This document shows positions 22,801 through 35,451 of a stretch of 64,000 nt of DNA, piece by piece (positions within the stretch are counted from its first letter, which is position 1; each line of letters begins with the position of its first letter). Source of the DNA: Brachypodius melanocephalos (taxonomy: Eukaryota > Chordata > Aves > Passeriformes > Pycnonotidae); assembly GCA_013398615.1 (NCBI GenBank), contig VZSR01000479.1:3992780-4056779 (forward strand). The letters are read 5' to 3'. Below the pieces are notes generated by a model. That model saw only the letters and a program-made list of their open reading frames with translations, did not search any database and was not told the DNA's origin. Position numbers and translations under genes: made by a program.

Positions 22801-23100
22801 GATTTCCAAATCTCTGTGTGTCCCAGCTGTTTATTCCCAGCTAGAGCTTAAGACATCTGCTCCGAGGGCGGGGATCATTGCCTGAGCTCCTGCCTTCAGC
22901 TGTGCTCCTGAGAACCAGCTGCAGCAGGGCCCACAGAGCTCTTGGTGCCCGGCACTGCTGCTTATGGTACGAGAAGGTGCAGAAGTAAAGGCAGGCGACA
23001 GCAAGAAGCTCATCCTGTGTTTTGGGATGTCCGGGATAAGGAAAGGCTACCCTAAAGCATATCAGGAGTGGTTTGTGGTGAGGCACCCGGCAGCACCTCC

Positions 23101-23540
23101 TACGTCCTGCATGACCTCAGAGGACATGGCGGTGACACCTGCCCTTCCCGTCAGCGCACGTCAGCTGAACGCCAGCGCTGGGCGCTGCCTCTGCCCGGTG
23201 CCTGTTGCTCAAAGGGTTGAGCAATGCCCGCGGTGGCCGCAGCCCTGTGGGCAGGGCAGTTTGTGCAGCCGGGTCCGGCCCAGCGCACCCGAGGAGTGCC
23301 CGAGTGCGCGGCGGGCGGAACAACCGGCCCAGGTGGTTTGCGGGGCGAGCCCGGCCGCGGGGCTGCTTCCTGCCGGGCCTGACTCGGGCCTGACTCGCTT
23401 TGTTGCAAGGCCACGTTTCCCCAGAGCTCCATCTGGGAGCCCTGCAGTACAGCCAGGTAGCTGTCTGGGTGCTCAGACACCTGCCAGGGCGAGGGCCCGT
23501 GACCCGGGGCAGAGCTGTGCTGCCGGGCGGCACGGATGAG
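23101..23540. promoter_or_regulatory. Orphan CpG-island-like patch in the intergenic region
   Basis: A hand count gives about 30 CpG in 23101-23400 at high GC, an observed/expected ratio near 0.8-0.9, against a CpG-poor background on both sides. It is about 3.3 kb past the FNIP1 poly(A) signal and 11 kb before the RAPGEF6 island. It could be an unannotated promoter (noncoding or antisense), an intergenic enhancer, or a decayed GC-rich insert. Open frames across it (both strands) are what GC richness alone would give. Confidence 0.5.
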
Positions 23541-26235
23541 CCAGCCCGGCATAGCCAGCAGTCCTCATTGCAACATCCCAGAGGAAGTATTTGGGCCGTA
23601 GGCTCGTCCTGGATTTCCAAAGCAGCTCAGGAGATAAGCAGATGCCTTTTTCTTATGACACAGCTGCTCTGCCTATGTCCCAGCTTTGGCCAGGCCCCCG
23701 GCTGTGACAGGAGCGCCCAGTCCGAGCGCTGGTGGGGCCTCTGGTATGATTCACCTCTCACTCCACCTTCATGCCTTCGTTTGCTGTTGTTTTCCTCAAG
23801 GAATTGCAACCCATCACCTTTGGTAACAGTTTTTCTGTAGATAAAGCTTCTCAGAAATTAAATTATAGACCAAGAAAAATCCTAAGGAAGAACAAGACAG
23901 GGGTGGCAGGATGGAAGTGTCCTGCTCTGGCTCTTCTTTTTCGCGTTACAAAATCAGAACGCTGTGAGAACGGGAAGGAGCCTCTTCCTCTGCGGCAGGT
24001 CCCAGGGAAGCACGGGGCGGAGGAGCCCTGCAGTGATGCAGGGCCACAGGTCAGGGCTGTCCCTGGGCCGCTGCCTTTTAGTTCATAAAGACATTGTTTA
24101 ATTGCTGGTATTTTTTGATTTGAAGATTTCATCTCTCCTGTGCTTTCTAAAATGCTTTGAGAGAGGAACTCTCTCCAACCATCGTGCTTTTGCCTGCTCC
24201 CGTTGTTCGGTTTCTAGCACTAACCAGAGTGTCTGTTTGATCTGGAACTTGCTTTTCCTTCTTCATTAACTCCCTAGGATGAGCTTTGATTGCACTGGTT
24301 GGACAGCCCCTTCTTTTTTCTTATGGAGAAGCACTAAGGAGGAATGGGAGGTTGTGCACATCACGTGCAGCTTTACATGTGCAATTGCAATTGGAGCAGT
24401 TGCAATCGATGCTGCTGTCATCATTATTTCCTGCACAAGCAGGATGGGCTGTAGTTATAGCTCTGGCACACATGAATGTGTCACTCGAGGCAGTGCTGCG
24501 GCTGGGTGGGAAAGCTGAAGGTGGAATTTGTCCTAGGTTCTTAATGGAAAACAAATGTTTTCCTTAAGTGGCATTGAAAATGAAGGCAATGTTTCTCATG
24601 GAAGTTCACATAGCTGGGCTGAGGAAGAAGGGTGAGAACATTTCCTTGAGAAATGAGCTTCTTGCTTCCCAAAGGCTCATTAATTTTAGTTTTCTTGGCT
24701 AATCAAATGAATTTCTAGAATATTTTCACTAATGTCACCAAAGAAAAGTGGTTTATCAACAGCCTGGAGCCAGCAGAGAGTGCAGTGGTGAGGGCGCCTG
24801 GAGGCAGAGCCCAAGTCTGTGCAGGGGTGACCCCGGCAAGTCCCTTGGCCAGCTCCCAGTGCTGACACAGGGCCACTGGTGGGACATCTCCTGAGCAAAC
24901 ACCCTCATTTGGGACCTTTGGGATGGCAATGGCAAGATGTCACCAATCTAAAAAGGTGTCTATAAACAGTGACTTTAGGGCAGAGGGTACCAGTGGGTTT
25001 ATGTGCTTGATTTTCCTGCCAGGGATGCTTTTCACTTTGGAGAACTTCAATGTGTTGGAAAGACTATGTTCAGCATTTCTTCTATAGTTATTTCTATAAT
25101 TATTTCAAAATTACAGGCATAAGCAGTTATAGTTTTCAACAGCTTATTGAGTGCACTGAATCCTAAGAAATTAACTACCACATTTTCAAGGAGTAGATTT
25201 ATTAATAGCAGCTGTAACTAAAAATCTTGTCTAATTTTGATCACTACCAAAAGACATGAAAAAATAAGACTCCTGTTTTCATGTATTAACAATAAGACTG
25301 ATAAAATTTGTGGGAGATATTCTGGGCAAACAAAAAAATTACAGCTGTGTTCCTTGTGCTGCAATAATTAATGATCATGCACTTTATTGTCCAAAGCTGT
25401 TTTTCTTGTACAGTTTAACTAAAGGTCTTGATCTCTGTCATTTCACATGACATTGTTCTGAGGCTGGTTAGGCTGTAAAAGCCATCAGCCTGAAGAAGAA
25501 TTTATTTTTCAAAATACAGCTTAACTCTCCAAACTATTTCTTAAATTATAGGTTAGTGAAAAGCAGGCCCTTCCCATGGAAACAGAGTTTTCTTAAGAAC
25601 TGTAGACTTGAATTGATTTAGTGTTAAAATCAAGGGCTCTGTCTTGGGCTGGTAAGAACTCCCATTGCTCCTGGCAACTGCCACAGCTGTGAATTCAGAC
25701 ACACATTTTTTCAGAGGAAAATAATCCTTAACCTAAATACAACTTTTCAGATATTTTGAGGCTGACCTTTGCTTCCTTTTCTGTTTTTTCCCAGGTTGGC
25801 TGGCTGGGAAGCTGCTGACCCTGCTGGATTGTAAGCTCCTATGGCAGCTCATCCTTCCTGTGAAGGAATCATGGGCTCTGCAGGAGCCCCTGCAAGGTTT
25901 GTCCAGTGCAAGTCATTAGTCTCAGAAATATGGGGTGAATTCCCACTTCTTCAAGATGCAAACAGCAGAGGCAGGTTTGGAGGAAATGTCTTCCATCAGA
26001 AGTGTCTGCCCTCTGCCTTCATAACTTACAGTCGAAGCATGAAAGCTCATTAGGAGTGATTTGGCTATTTCCTGTTCAAGCTGTCAACTTAAAGAGGCAG
26101 GTGAGCAACATTGCTGGAGCATGTGGTGGTCTCATTATCTCAGCAAGGGAAACACTCTGCAACAGAACCCTCACCCCCTCCTTACCCATAGTGTTTAAAC
26201 TAATGATTTTAAACAAAAAGAGGCTCAATTTACAA

Positions 26236-26447
26236 TGAAGAAGTTTTCTGCTGTGAGGGTGGTGAGGCCCTGGCACAGGATGCACAGAAAAGCTGTGTCT
26301 GCCCCATCCCTGGAAGTGTTCAAGGGGAGGTGGATGGGGCTTTGAGCAGCCTGGTCCAGTGAAAGGTGTCCTTGCCCATGGCAGGGGGTTGGAAGAAGAT
26401 GACCTCTAAAGGTTCCTTCTAACCCAAGCCATTCTGTGATCCTGTTA
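26236..26447 (+). mobile_element. CR1 LINE 3' fragment
   Basis: It starts with GAAG..TTTTCTGCTGTGAGGGTGGTGAGG, passes through CCCATCCCTGGAAGTGTTCA and GTGTCCTTGCCCATGGCAGG, and ends with an ATTCTGTGATCCTG tail. About 210 bases, 5'-truncated, + orientation, intergenic. Confidence 0.93.
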
Positions 26448-26855
26448 TTGTATAAGTTACTGACAGCTTAATATGCCAGACCACCATCACTGCACCTCCA
26501 GGTTTGGGGTGTTCCTGACACCTGTCTCCACTCACAATCTTGCCAGATCCCAGGACATGGCTTTACTGGTGATTCCCACCCTGGGCTCAAGGTGCTGCAG
26601 ACCTTTGCCCTCACAGTTTCTTACTGCAATACTCTTCTTGCCAATTTTGATTGCAGATTCTTTACCATGTGTGTGCACATCCCTCTTTAGACCACAACTG
26701 TAAAAAGCTCTGGGGTGGTTCCTGCTCAGGGCCTCCTTAACTGCAAACCCACAAACTGTTTCCATTTCTCTTGGTACCTTCTTCAAAAGCCCAGCACTTT
26801 TGTAATACCCTCCTAGCCTGAGACCCAATGATAGTTCATTTCATAAAAAGTAGCT

Positions 26856-26872
26856 ACTACTGCAGCAGTAGT
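26856..26872. repeat. Perfect short inverted repeat
   Basis: ACTACTGC-A-GCAGTAGT forms 8-base arms around a single central base. It is too short to call a gene or site and is noted as a palindrome in intergenic DNA. Confidence 0.6.
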
Positions 26873-29800
26873 TTATATAAAAGAAAACACTTCTACTGCA
26901 AAGCCAATTTTGCCTTGGATAAAGATGGCAATGAAATCCAACTGTTCCAATGCAATGGAAAACGTCTGCCACGGGCAGAAGCTCTGGGATAAAAAAGTTA
27001 GTCACTAAAGCAGTTTGAAAAAAGGTAGTGAGATATCTGCTGGTACCATCTATGGCTTTTAGCGTGCTGGTATGGCACTGAGAGTGTCCCTGACACACGG
27101 AGGGGAGGTAAGGGCACTTCGAGGGCAGCTCCACTCAGCTTTCTAGAAAAGTCAAAGGTTGCCAGTTCCACTTGTGCAGTCACTTAATATGCAGCTATTG
27201 AAAATTTTATTTCCTTGACAAGATTGTTTTCAGTGTCATGGTTTTTCTGGAAGTCAGTGTGCTTCCTATGGGCCAAGCAGGTCACTGCAGGAATTTCATT
27301 GTGTTTCCCTTTTTAATAAAAATTGCAAATACATTTCCAGACACAGCTCTGGAAATACCTCAATAGCAGCCTCCATCACCTCTTGAGTGTTTTGGACTAG
27401 GGAATGCTTGTGTCTCAGCTTTCACCTACATGGAGTGAAGTGCCTAAAAATCTTACAAAATGTCATCACTGCTATCCTACCTAATAAATATTTTCCTGAA
27501 AAAACCTCAGTCCTCTCTCTCTGAGGAAGAAGATTACTTCCATGGGGGTAAGCAATCATAGGTAAGTGGTATTTGTGTACTTGGGTGACATCTGTTTTAT
27601 TGGGCGGAGCACTCAGCTGTGCACTCGATAACTTGCATCACCCTCTGATTCATACAATCATCTGACCTTCATCTAACTGCTGCTATGCTTTTATTTCCTT
27701 TTCTCCCTACAAATTACAGTAAAGGAAATTCTTCTTGTGCTCCATACACAGTGCTTCCTTTCATTCAAGGTTTGGTTGTGCTTTTAGCATTTAAAAAAAC
27801 AGCCAGTACAACCATCTACTGGAAAAGCACAGGATGAAGTATCACATCCCTCTCCCCTCACATTTACCCCCCTGCAGACTACACACACTCCAGGAGTTGC
27901 TGTACTTTGGACACAGCCTCCCCTCCTGAGTGAAATCCCAGCTGGGAGATGCTGCAGCCCCTCAGGGTGGGATGATGGAGTTTGTAGTGAGGGTTCTTCC
28001 CTGTTTGGTATATGGAAAAGTGAGCAGGTCTTCCAGGAGGAGTGTAACTCTGTTGGCTCTGTCCACTGTACCTTCAGCTCCTGCTCTGCTCTGGTGAGGA
28101 CATTCCTCTGGGTACACACTTGTGTCCCTCCCTTGCAGCTGAGGAAGGACACTCATCTCCCTGGATGTCTCAACTTACTGATGCATGAAGGTAAAAGAGA
28201 GTGTGGTGGTCTCTGAGCAGGACCATCTCAGCTGTCTGAAGCACAAGAGCTTCTGGGTGTTTCCTATTGATACTGTTAGGAATCAATATCCCTTGACACA
28301 GAATTACTGTATGTTACACCAAGGGCAGGGTCTGTAGAAGGAAGGGAGGAAAACCACACTGAGTGGATGAAGAGACATCTGCACATCTTTCTAAAGTTAA
28401 AAATAGTTAGGATTTTTTCTGCAGAAGACAGTTTGTCCTGTTATGCTGCTGACATCATGTGAGCAGGCTGTATGCTTCTGCATTTGAAGACTAAAACTGA
28501 CATGCTGACAACAGGAACTTTCTGGAAATTCCACATGCCTGAGATTTCATGGTTTCAGTGAGTTTCCTGATATCATCTCATCCATATCATTGTGCTTGGA
28601 GGGGGGAACTAAACATGTCATTAGCTCTGTAAGGTCATTAAGTAAGTTGGAGAAGAGATCACAAGGAATCATAAGGATGCATGTAATCCTGTGAAGACAG
28701 ATGATAAAAGCAACCGCCCCTGACAGCGAGCACTTCAAGGCGAGGGAACCCAGTTTAAGAGCATGGAGGAGCTGAGCTCTTGCTAACTCATGTCAGCAGG
28801 AGCTGCTTATCCCCCTCTTCATCAAAAAAATCACACTGACAGCTGTGAAATGTGACTAAAACCAGAGGATGATACAGGGAATTTTGGCCTTCATAACTTT
28901 GCAATGACTTCACCAAGCATTCCTGGCTCCCAGGCCTGGACCGAGTCTACTAAACTGTGCAACATTTCTTCATAATCAAATTATAGTTTATACACATGCA
29001 CAAAAACACAAACACAGAGATCTGTATCTTCCTACAAACACACCAAATGTCTGCAAACAATGGAAAGCTGATCTGATGCTGGCTGAATTGTCACTGTGGT
29101 CAAAGCTCATGGTTGCAAAGAACCTTGACACCATCAGCAAGAGAACAGCAAGAAATGAAAAGCTTCCCCAGCCTTGGTCTCAATTCAAATGCTGTAATAT
29201 TTCTTGTAGGATTTCACAAAAAAGTAGCATGTATTTGATTGCATAAAGCAGTGAAACTGCCTGTCAGGCATTTATTCACAGTTTCTTAATCTAGATGATT
29301 GCCAGTTAAGAAAAAGTCTAGACTGCTGGCCTGTTCTTTGGCAGAAGAGAAGTTTTTTATTATTTTTCCACATGCTCAGAGAATTACACCATTTACTTAG
29401 AAAAGGGGAAGGACTGAAATCCTATTTACTCTAATTTTTATAATATTTAAACTGGCTGCTTTCTGTAGGCATGCCCTGTTCAGCTCAACATTGTTGGCCC
29501 AAGTGTTGTCCAGTAACAAACGCCACAGATACACAGAATGGTCACACTGAGTTATGCAAGTGTTTGGATTTTTGCCTCTGAAAATAGCTACTCAGTAGAA
29601 AAATACAAATCTCATTGCATGTTCTCTCTGGGTTATAACAGGTCACAGACACAAAATCCTCACTGTTTGTGAAATCTTCTTGCAGCTTATAGTTGTACAA
29701 CTTTTTAACATCCCCAAAAAATTAATGGGAATAAGATATGTTAAATTGGCAAAACTGATACCAAATTACTGGTGGACAGTTTCCCATGCCGAGATTATTC

Positions 29801-32800
29801 TTTTCTTTTTGTTACTGAAGTCTTCATCTTTATCTGTGCCCAGCCCATTCTTTTACCCACCTTCCACTTTCTAATGCTTTTTGGCATGATGTTTCTGACG
29901 ACAAATGAAGAAAATCTTTCAGTTGAAGCTGTAACTTGATTGTAGCAACAAAGAACATGCAAATGGAGCAGTCACCAGAGTCCAGATTGCCTACTGTCAG
30001 GGCAGGTTTTCCCCCGCCACCTCCATCTTTAATTTTTTTAGGCTTGAGTGTGGATATCTGTATACTCTTTCTGGATACCTCCAATATATAGACAGGTCCA
30101 TATGCTCCTTTGGGTTTTGCCAACAAAGTGCTGGGGCTGGAATGATGTACCTGTAGGTTGTGTGTAGTAAAAATAAAGTGGCAGAAGACACACAAAAAAA
30201 TTGATACAACAGCCTGTTTCAGACAGAGCTGTTCCATTGTGGAGTGTGTAGCAAGCCACCAACTCATGGCTTGGAGCAAAACAGCTGGAGTTTAGATGTT
30301 ATTTTGTAACTATTTTGAAAGGTTTTTTGCAGTTCTTATTCTGTTCTATCAGACACTGCTGTTAATGTTGTACACTACACCATGCCTGAGGTAGTTTGAG
30401 TGCTCCATTGATTTGGCAGGAGTCCCTTTTTCCTCATCCCACTCACTCACATTTATCAGGGCTTGGTAACTCCATCAGGGTGGTGGCAGGCCCTGGACAG
30501 ACCCTTTCAAGTCACTCAGCAGTGGCAAGGGAGAGGAGCGCCCTTCTTCATACTCGTTGTTTCTCATATGGACAAGGAAGGGAATTGAGAAAGATGAGAA
30601 CATACCTGTCAGTGTCACAGGACAGCCGGTGTTCTTTCAAGACAAACAGCTTTCAGTGTCCTCACTGCTAACTTTCAGAGAGTGCATCAATGCCTTCCTT
30701 TGTGTTCACAGAAACCTCAGTAAACGAATAGCAAATAACTCAATTCACTGTTTCCTTTTCAGATTGTTCCTGACTTGGGAACCAGGACTCCATAAGCGCT
30801 GGCCAAGGATTACATGACACAAAGGTCAGGCTGACATGTTCCCAACACACTGTGCATCCTCAAGCATAAAATATTTGTTACTTCAGAATTTCCACCTGTC
30901 CTCCATGAAGTCTTTCCCGTGCACACCCCACAAACTGCCCTCAGCTGAGAGATGTGTCCTTCAGTTGGGACTAAGAAAACTGTTCCTGCCTCCAGCGGAG
31001 CTTTGGCTCAGGCTGCTCTTGGGAGCAGCTGGGGCTTGTCATTCCCTCTCTTTTCATGTTAATATAATCTTAAAATTTTTCAGTCTTAAGGCTCACTGAA
31101 TTCCCAGTCCATTCACACCAGCATTCAGCATGTTAGAGACCATCACAGATGTGTGGCAGGGAACCTGAAAAGCAAGGAAAATTGCCACTGAAGGTAAAAC
31201 ATAAGTAGAGAAAGTGTTCCATCCCCTCATTTAAAAGGAGTCAGGCTCTCCATTTGTTTCCATATTGTTGATAAAGGCAGAAGAAGAAGTGTTTGACTGT
31301 CACAAGGAGATCTGCAATTGCTTATGCATACATGACTTCTACTATTCAGGAAAAATCTATATATGGAATGAAAGCCCTTCAGGAAAAATCTGTACTAGAT
31401 TTTTGTTAGAAGGAAAGCTGTGTTAGTCTTGAGTTAAAAAGAAGAAAGACAGGGGTTTAGTTTTAAAAAACTAGGTGTTAAACTAACATTATTATAATAC
31501 AGGAGAAAGATAATGATCTCACAGTTCTGTTTCTTCTTTTCTACTTTTACCATTATCGTTTAAACTGAAGCTCTGGAAATATGCACAGTGGGGAATTTTG
31601 CTTTGGAAGGAGCAGAATTAGCAGTACAGTATTCAGACCATTTGCGCTTGATTTTGCAAAAATAATTTGGTATTTCACTTTTTAATTTCAGAAAAGGAAA
31701 TTTTGAGCTGCAAAATGCTGTTATAGCCAAGAAATCAATGTTTTTACATAGCTACCTGAGCAATGTTGTGCCATTTGCAAAAATGTAACTTTCCTGCAAA
31801 AGGTGAGCTCTCACAAAATTCCTAATAATCCCTTTTCCTCCCCAGTTTTTCAGGAAGTTCATCATCAGAGTAAGTATATATGGTAAAACTGTCTGAAGAA
31901 GTTCTTCCCATTGGGCATCCCAGAATATTTTGTTTTCCTCTAGTCAGGCAGATAATTAATTTGTGTATCCTCCTTGTGGTATGTTAACCACATACTTAGC
32001 TAGTAGTTGTTGCCAAAGATATGCACAAATGTCCAAAGGGATTTTTTTTTCCAAAGCTAAGAAATTAAAACCAATAGCCTAACAGCCAGATTGGAGAACA
32101 AGAAGGAAATTGCCAGGCTGTAATAGAACTCACAGGACCCTAAATACATATAATACATAAAAATAAAAGTTAAAGATATTTCAGTGGATGATGATTATGA
32201 ATCTTTTGCAGTGGGAGAGGTGAGGAAGTTGAATTTTACCCTGAGGAATCTGGGATGTGCACATGGTGGTAAAAGGCGTTGCATTAAAAGGCATCTTTGG
32301 GAGTGTCAGTGAAGCAGAACAATTGAGGGAACATACTGGGAGGAGGTGATGTACTCTGTAACTCAGCCCATCTTCCCAAACTCACAGATGCTTGAAGTGG
32401 AACCATTTAGTCTCCTGAGACTGCAACTCATGTGTATTAATAGCAAAGCACCTCTGATTCTTACACGATACAGATACGGTTAGTTTTCAATTTTAAAACT
32501 TTGCAGTAAGTGATGATGCTCTACTTGTGCAGAGATACAATCCAGATAAAGGGGAAGTAAATTTTCCCCTCTGCAGGGACAATAGGATCCTGCTTGGCCA
32601 CATCCCTTAATCCCAGCCCTGAAATTACTCACTTGTGAAAGCCTTTTAATTGTGTTTGCCTATGTCAGCTTTACCACGTAGAGACATTGGCTGTAACACC
32701 AGTAAGCAGTGAGGATCACGACACTCGTTTCCATTGTTCTCCAGATGTCTGGGAAAATAAACCCTATGGCTGAAATAGCCCCTGAAATAATTGCAGCTAT

Positions 32801-34655
32801 TAGAGCCATTACCTACCCAAATTCAGGTACTTTTGGAGAGTCAGGGAAGTCTTGTTTCATGGGTCAGTTGAGCCAAGCAATTAAATTGGAATGGTGGCTT
32901 TGGTTCCCATGAATACTTCTGGCTCCCTCACTGCTCCTGTGCCTGGCTGTAGGCTGGTGTTCAGTATGGGAATTTGTTTGCAATAGAAAAAGGAATTTAA
33001 TAGTTCTACCTTATTTCCACAGTGAGTGTCCACTTCTGTGTTATGTTTGTTGTAGGAATGCTGAAGAGCTGGGATAGGTGGTAAAATGAGTTCCCTTCTA
33101 AAAACCAAGAACAGGGCTTCAGTTATTTCAGATCCATGAGAACTGTGACTGCACAGATTTCACCAAAATCTGCAGTTTTCTTGCTAGTTGTTCATTAATT
33201 TTTTTTCCAGCCAGCTGCACCTGGGGAGTACTGGCTAATTTTTTACACGATCTTTAAATATAAACTGAGCTACTAAAGCTCTTGATTTGTTATTATATCC
33301 CTGATTTAAAAACAAAAAAAGGAAAACAATAAGAGAAAAAAAAACAATCTCCCAATAGAGAAGGATTCATTCTTCAGTTCTTTTCTTCTCCTTAGTTACT
33401 CAGAAGGACTTTTTTTCTCTATCTTTCCATTTGGTTCCTGGCAGGAAATCTCTGAAGATTCCCACACCACTGGAAACAATATTTTATGTACTAAAGTTGA
33501 AAAAGGATAACATGTTCTGCCAAATAACTAGTACAAACTCCTGACCTTTGGAACAATAATAGACATGATATTTGGAAATCTTACATTTACAACAGAAGTT
33601 CAAAGAGGAGGGAAAAAAAGGAAAGAAAATAAGTTTTGATAGACTTTAGGAGACTGAAACCTGTGTCTTTCCTGTCAGTTTTGGGAGCATCTCATATTCT
33701 CTCTGTTGTGCATGCAGTGTAATGACTATGATGTTAGGAATAGCTGCTCTTTAGATCCTGGCTGTCCATCCCATGGCTGGTGTGACTGCAGTGATACCAG
33801 GCACAGCATCAGAACAGTCTACACCGGAGGAAATGTCGCATTTCCTTAGATAGATATATTTTTTCCTAGGAAAACAGCAGGAATATTACAAAAAAACGTG
33901 GAAGGGACAATCAAGTCCTTGAGCACAAAAAGGTAATTGTGCCATAAAGGGCAAATGGTAAAGAGAACGGGAAGGGATAGCTGGAGAAAGGGCAGGAACA
34001 AAACCACTCTTGGTTATTATGAAGAAAAGAGGAAAAAGCAGGAGGGCAAACACAAACTGTGTGTCTTCAAAGCTTTGATCTCATAAATTTACAGAATCAG
34101 GCTTGTAATAGGAAAAGAAAATCTTGTTCTGCGTGTCTGGTATGTGGCTGCTTCCTCTTGTCTCCAAGCGGCCGTCAGGACCAGGAACGCAGGGCTTGGA
34201 AGAAGCTTGTAAAACCCCACAGGACTGCCGAGCTGTGGTAGCACCTTCCTTAGATTTCATGCCGAACTGTCTTCGGCGAGGCCGGGCGGGGAAGCGGGAC
34301 CGTACCCGACCGGGCGCTGCGAGGCCTCACTGGAGACCGTGAGGATGGAGCCACTCCTCCAGAATCGACCTAAGCCAAGGGCTGGGGAAGCTCAAGAATC
34401 ACGGAGGCCAACATTCCATGAATGTAGTGTGAGGGCAACGGGGAACGCACGCAAACTCAGGGGCAGCGGTGCCATGACACCATGCCTGCCGTTACGCCTG
34501 CACGGACACTCTGATCCCAAGTGATGCAGAAAATGCTGTATTTCGGATGTAGATTACTGAAGAAAACGCCGTATGTCGGGTGTACAGGCAGCACAAAAGC
34601 AACTCTCACTACAGACTCGCAGCCTCCTGAGGGCGTGGAAATAGCGCCCCCGCAA

Positions 34656-34666
34656 CGCGCACGCGC
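34656..34666. promoter_or_regulatory. RAPGEF6: NRF1-type binding site
   Basis: CGCGCACGCGC contains the GCGCAYGCGC core of NRF1 sites, common in CpG-island housekeeping promoters. It is about 0.8 kb upstream of the RAPGEF6 ATG. Confidence 0.55.
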
Positions 34667-34682
34667 TCGGCCCCTCCCAACC

Positions 34683-34690
34683 CTCGCGAG
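34683..34690. promoter_or_regulatory. RAPGEF6: CTCGCGAG palindrome (BANP/ZBTB33-type core)
   Basis: This perfect 8-base palindrome is the core of the TCTCGCGAGA promoter element. The outer bases (C and C) do not complete the 10-mer, so it is a partial match. A second CTCGCG lies near 34834. Confidence 0.4.
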
Positions 34691-34714
34691 CCTTCGGCCC
34701 GCACCGCCCGCCGG

Positions 34715-34773
34715 CCCCGCCCCCTCCTTGCCCCGCGCCGCCTGGGGGCGGTGCTCGCCACGGCCCCGCCCAC
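34715..34773. promoter_or_regulatory. RAPGEF6: Cluster of Sp1-type GC boxes
   Basis: CCCCGCCCCCTCC (34715-34727), GGGGGCGG (34744-34751) and CCCCGCCCAC (34764-34773) lie within 60 bases, followed by another CCCGCCCCCC near 34786. Together they fit a TATA-less core promoter. Confidence 0.6.
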
Positions 34774-35099
34774 TTCCCCCGCCGTCCCGCCCCCCGCTCT
34801 GCCTTGTTCATTCTTTGGGTTAAAGCGCCCGCTCTCGCGCTTTTCCATACCGGAGGATGCGCGGCCAGTGAGCGGGGCGGGGGGTCCGCACGGGGGCGGC
34901 GACTCCCGGCGAGTTCAGGGGAGGCGCGGGCTGGTACCCGGCCGTGGGGTTTCTCTTCGGACCCTCTGGCGCCGCGCCGCGGAACAACTCGCCCGTCTGC
35001 ATCGCTTTGTGCGGGCGCGGAGGGCGGAGCCGCGGGGGCCGAGCGCGCGGGGAGTCCCGCTCGGGCCGGTAACTTCGCGCACGGAGCGCTCGCGCCGCG

Positions 35100-35177
35100 A
35101 TGGGGAGCGGCGCCGGCCGCCCCGGGAACGCGCCGGGAGCCGCCGCCGCTCGCCCCGAGCGCCACCGCCGCCGCTGA
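35100..35177 (+). CDS. Upstream ORF in the RAPGEF6 5' leader, 25 codons
   Basis: ATG at 35100 is in strong initiation context (G at -3, G at +4). It reads 25 codons (MGSGAGRPGN...HRRR, Arg/Ala-rich) to TGA at 35175-35177. It ends 281 bases before the main ATG and does not overlap it. A much shorter uORF (ATG 34857, four codons) lies upstream. If transcription starts 5' of these, they should reduce translation of RAPGEF6. Translation is inferred, and a stable peptide is not implied. Confidence 0.4.
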   Translation: MGSGAGRPGNAPGAAAARPERHRRR

Positions 35178-35424
35178 GCCCCAGGCGCCCCGAGCGCCGC
35201 CCGCCTGGTGAGCAGCCAGCCCGCGGGCACCGCGCCCGGCCCCGCTCCCGCCCCGGCCTCCCCCGGTCCGCTCCCCGCCCGGGCCCCGGCGCGGGGAACG
35301 TTTCGGGGTGCGTCCCCCGCGGGCCCGGAGAGCGGCGGAGCCCGGGCAGGAGCCCCGGCGGGCCGCGCCGGTGTGATCGCGGCGCGCCCCGCGGCAGCGC
35401 CCCGCCAGCCGCTCCCGAGGCGGC

Positions 35425-35451
35425 GGGGGGCGGGGGGCGGGGGGCGCAGGG
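35425..35451 (+). promoter_or_regulatory. RAPGEF6: G-quadruplex motif immediately upstream of the RAPGEF6 start codon
   Basis: Three runs of six G (35425-35430, 35432-35437, 35439-35444) are separated by single C bases, then CGCA and GGG (35449-35451). Loops of 1, 1 and 4 bases give a textbook stable quadruplex motif. It is on the sense strand, so it would form in the mRNA, ending 7 bases before the ATG at 35459. Confidence 0.75.

Larger units (their letters stand above)
19881..34260. other. Intergenic region between FNIP1 and RAPGEF6
   Basis: About 14.4 kb runs from the FNIP1 poly(A) site to the RAPGEF6 CpG island. It holds one CR1 fragment (26236-26447), a GC/CpG-rich patch (23101-23540) and no exon I can support. 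Open frames at 20284-20799 (-), 21921-22646 (+) and 22964-23539 (+) lack recognisable domains or splice partners. A noncoding RNA from the CpG patch is possible but unproven. Confidence 0.75.

Noticed and set aside
22964..23539. 191-codon + strand open frame through the orphan CpG patch
   Set aside because: Arg/Pro/Ala/Cys-rich composition is what GC-rich DNA yields by chance. The patch itself is reported instead.
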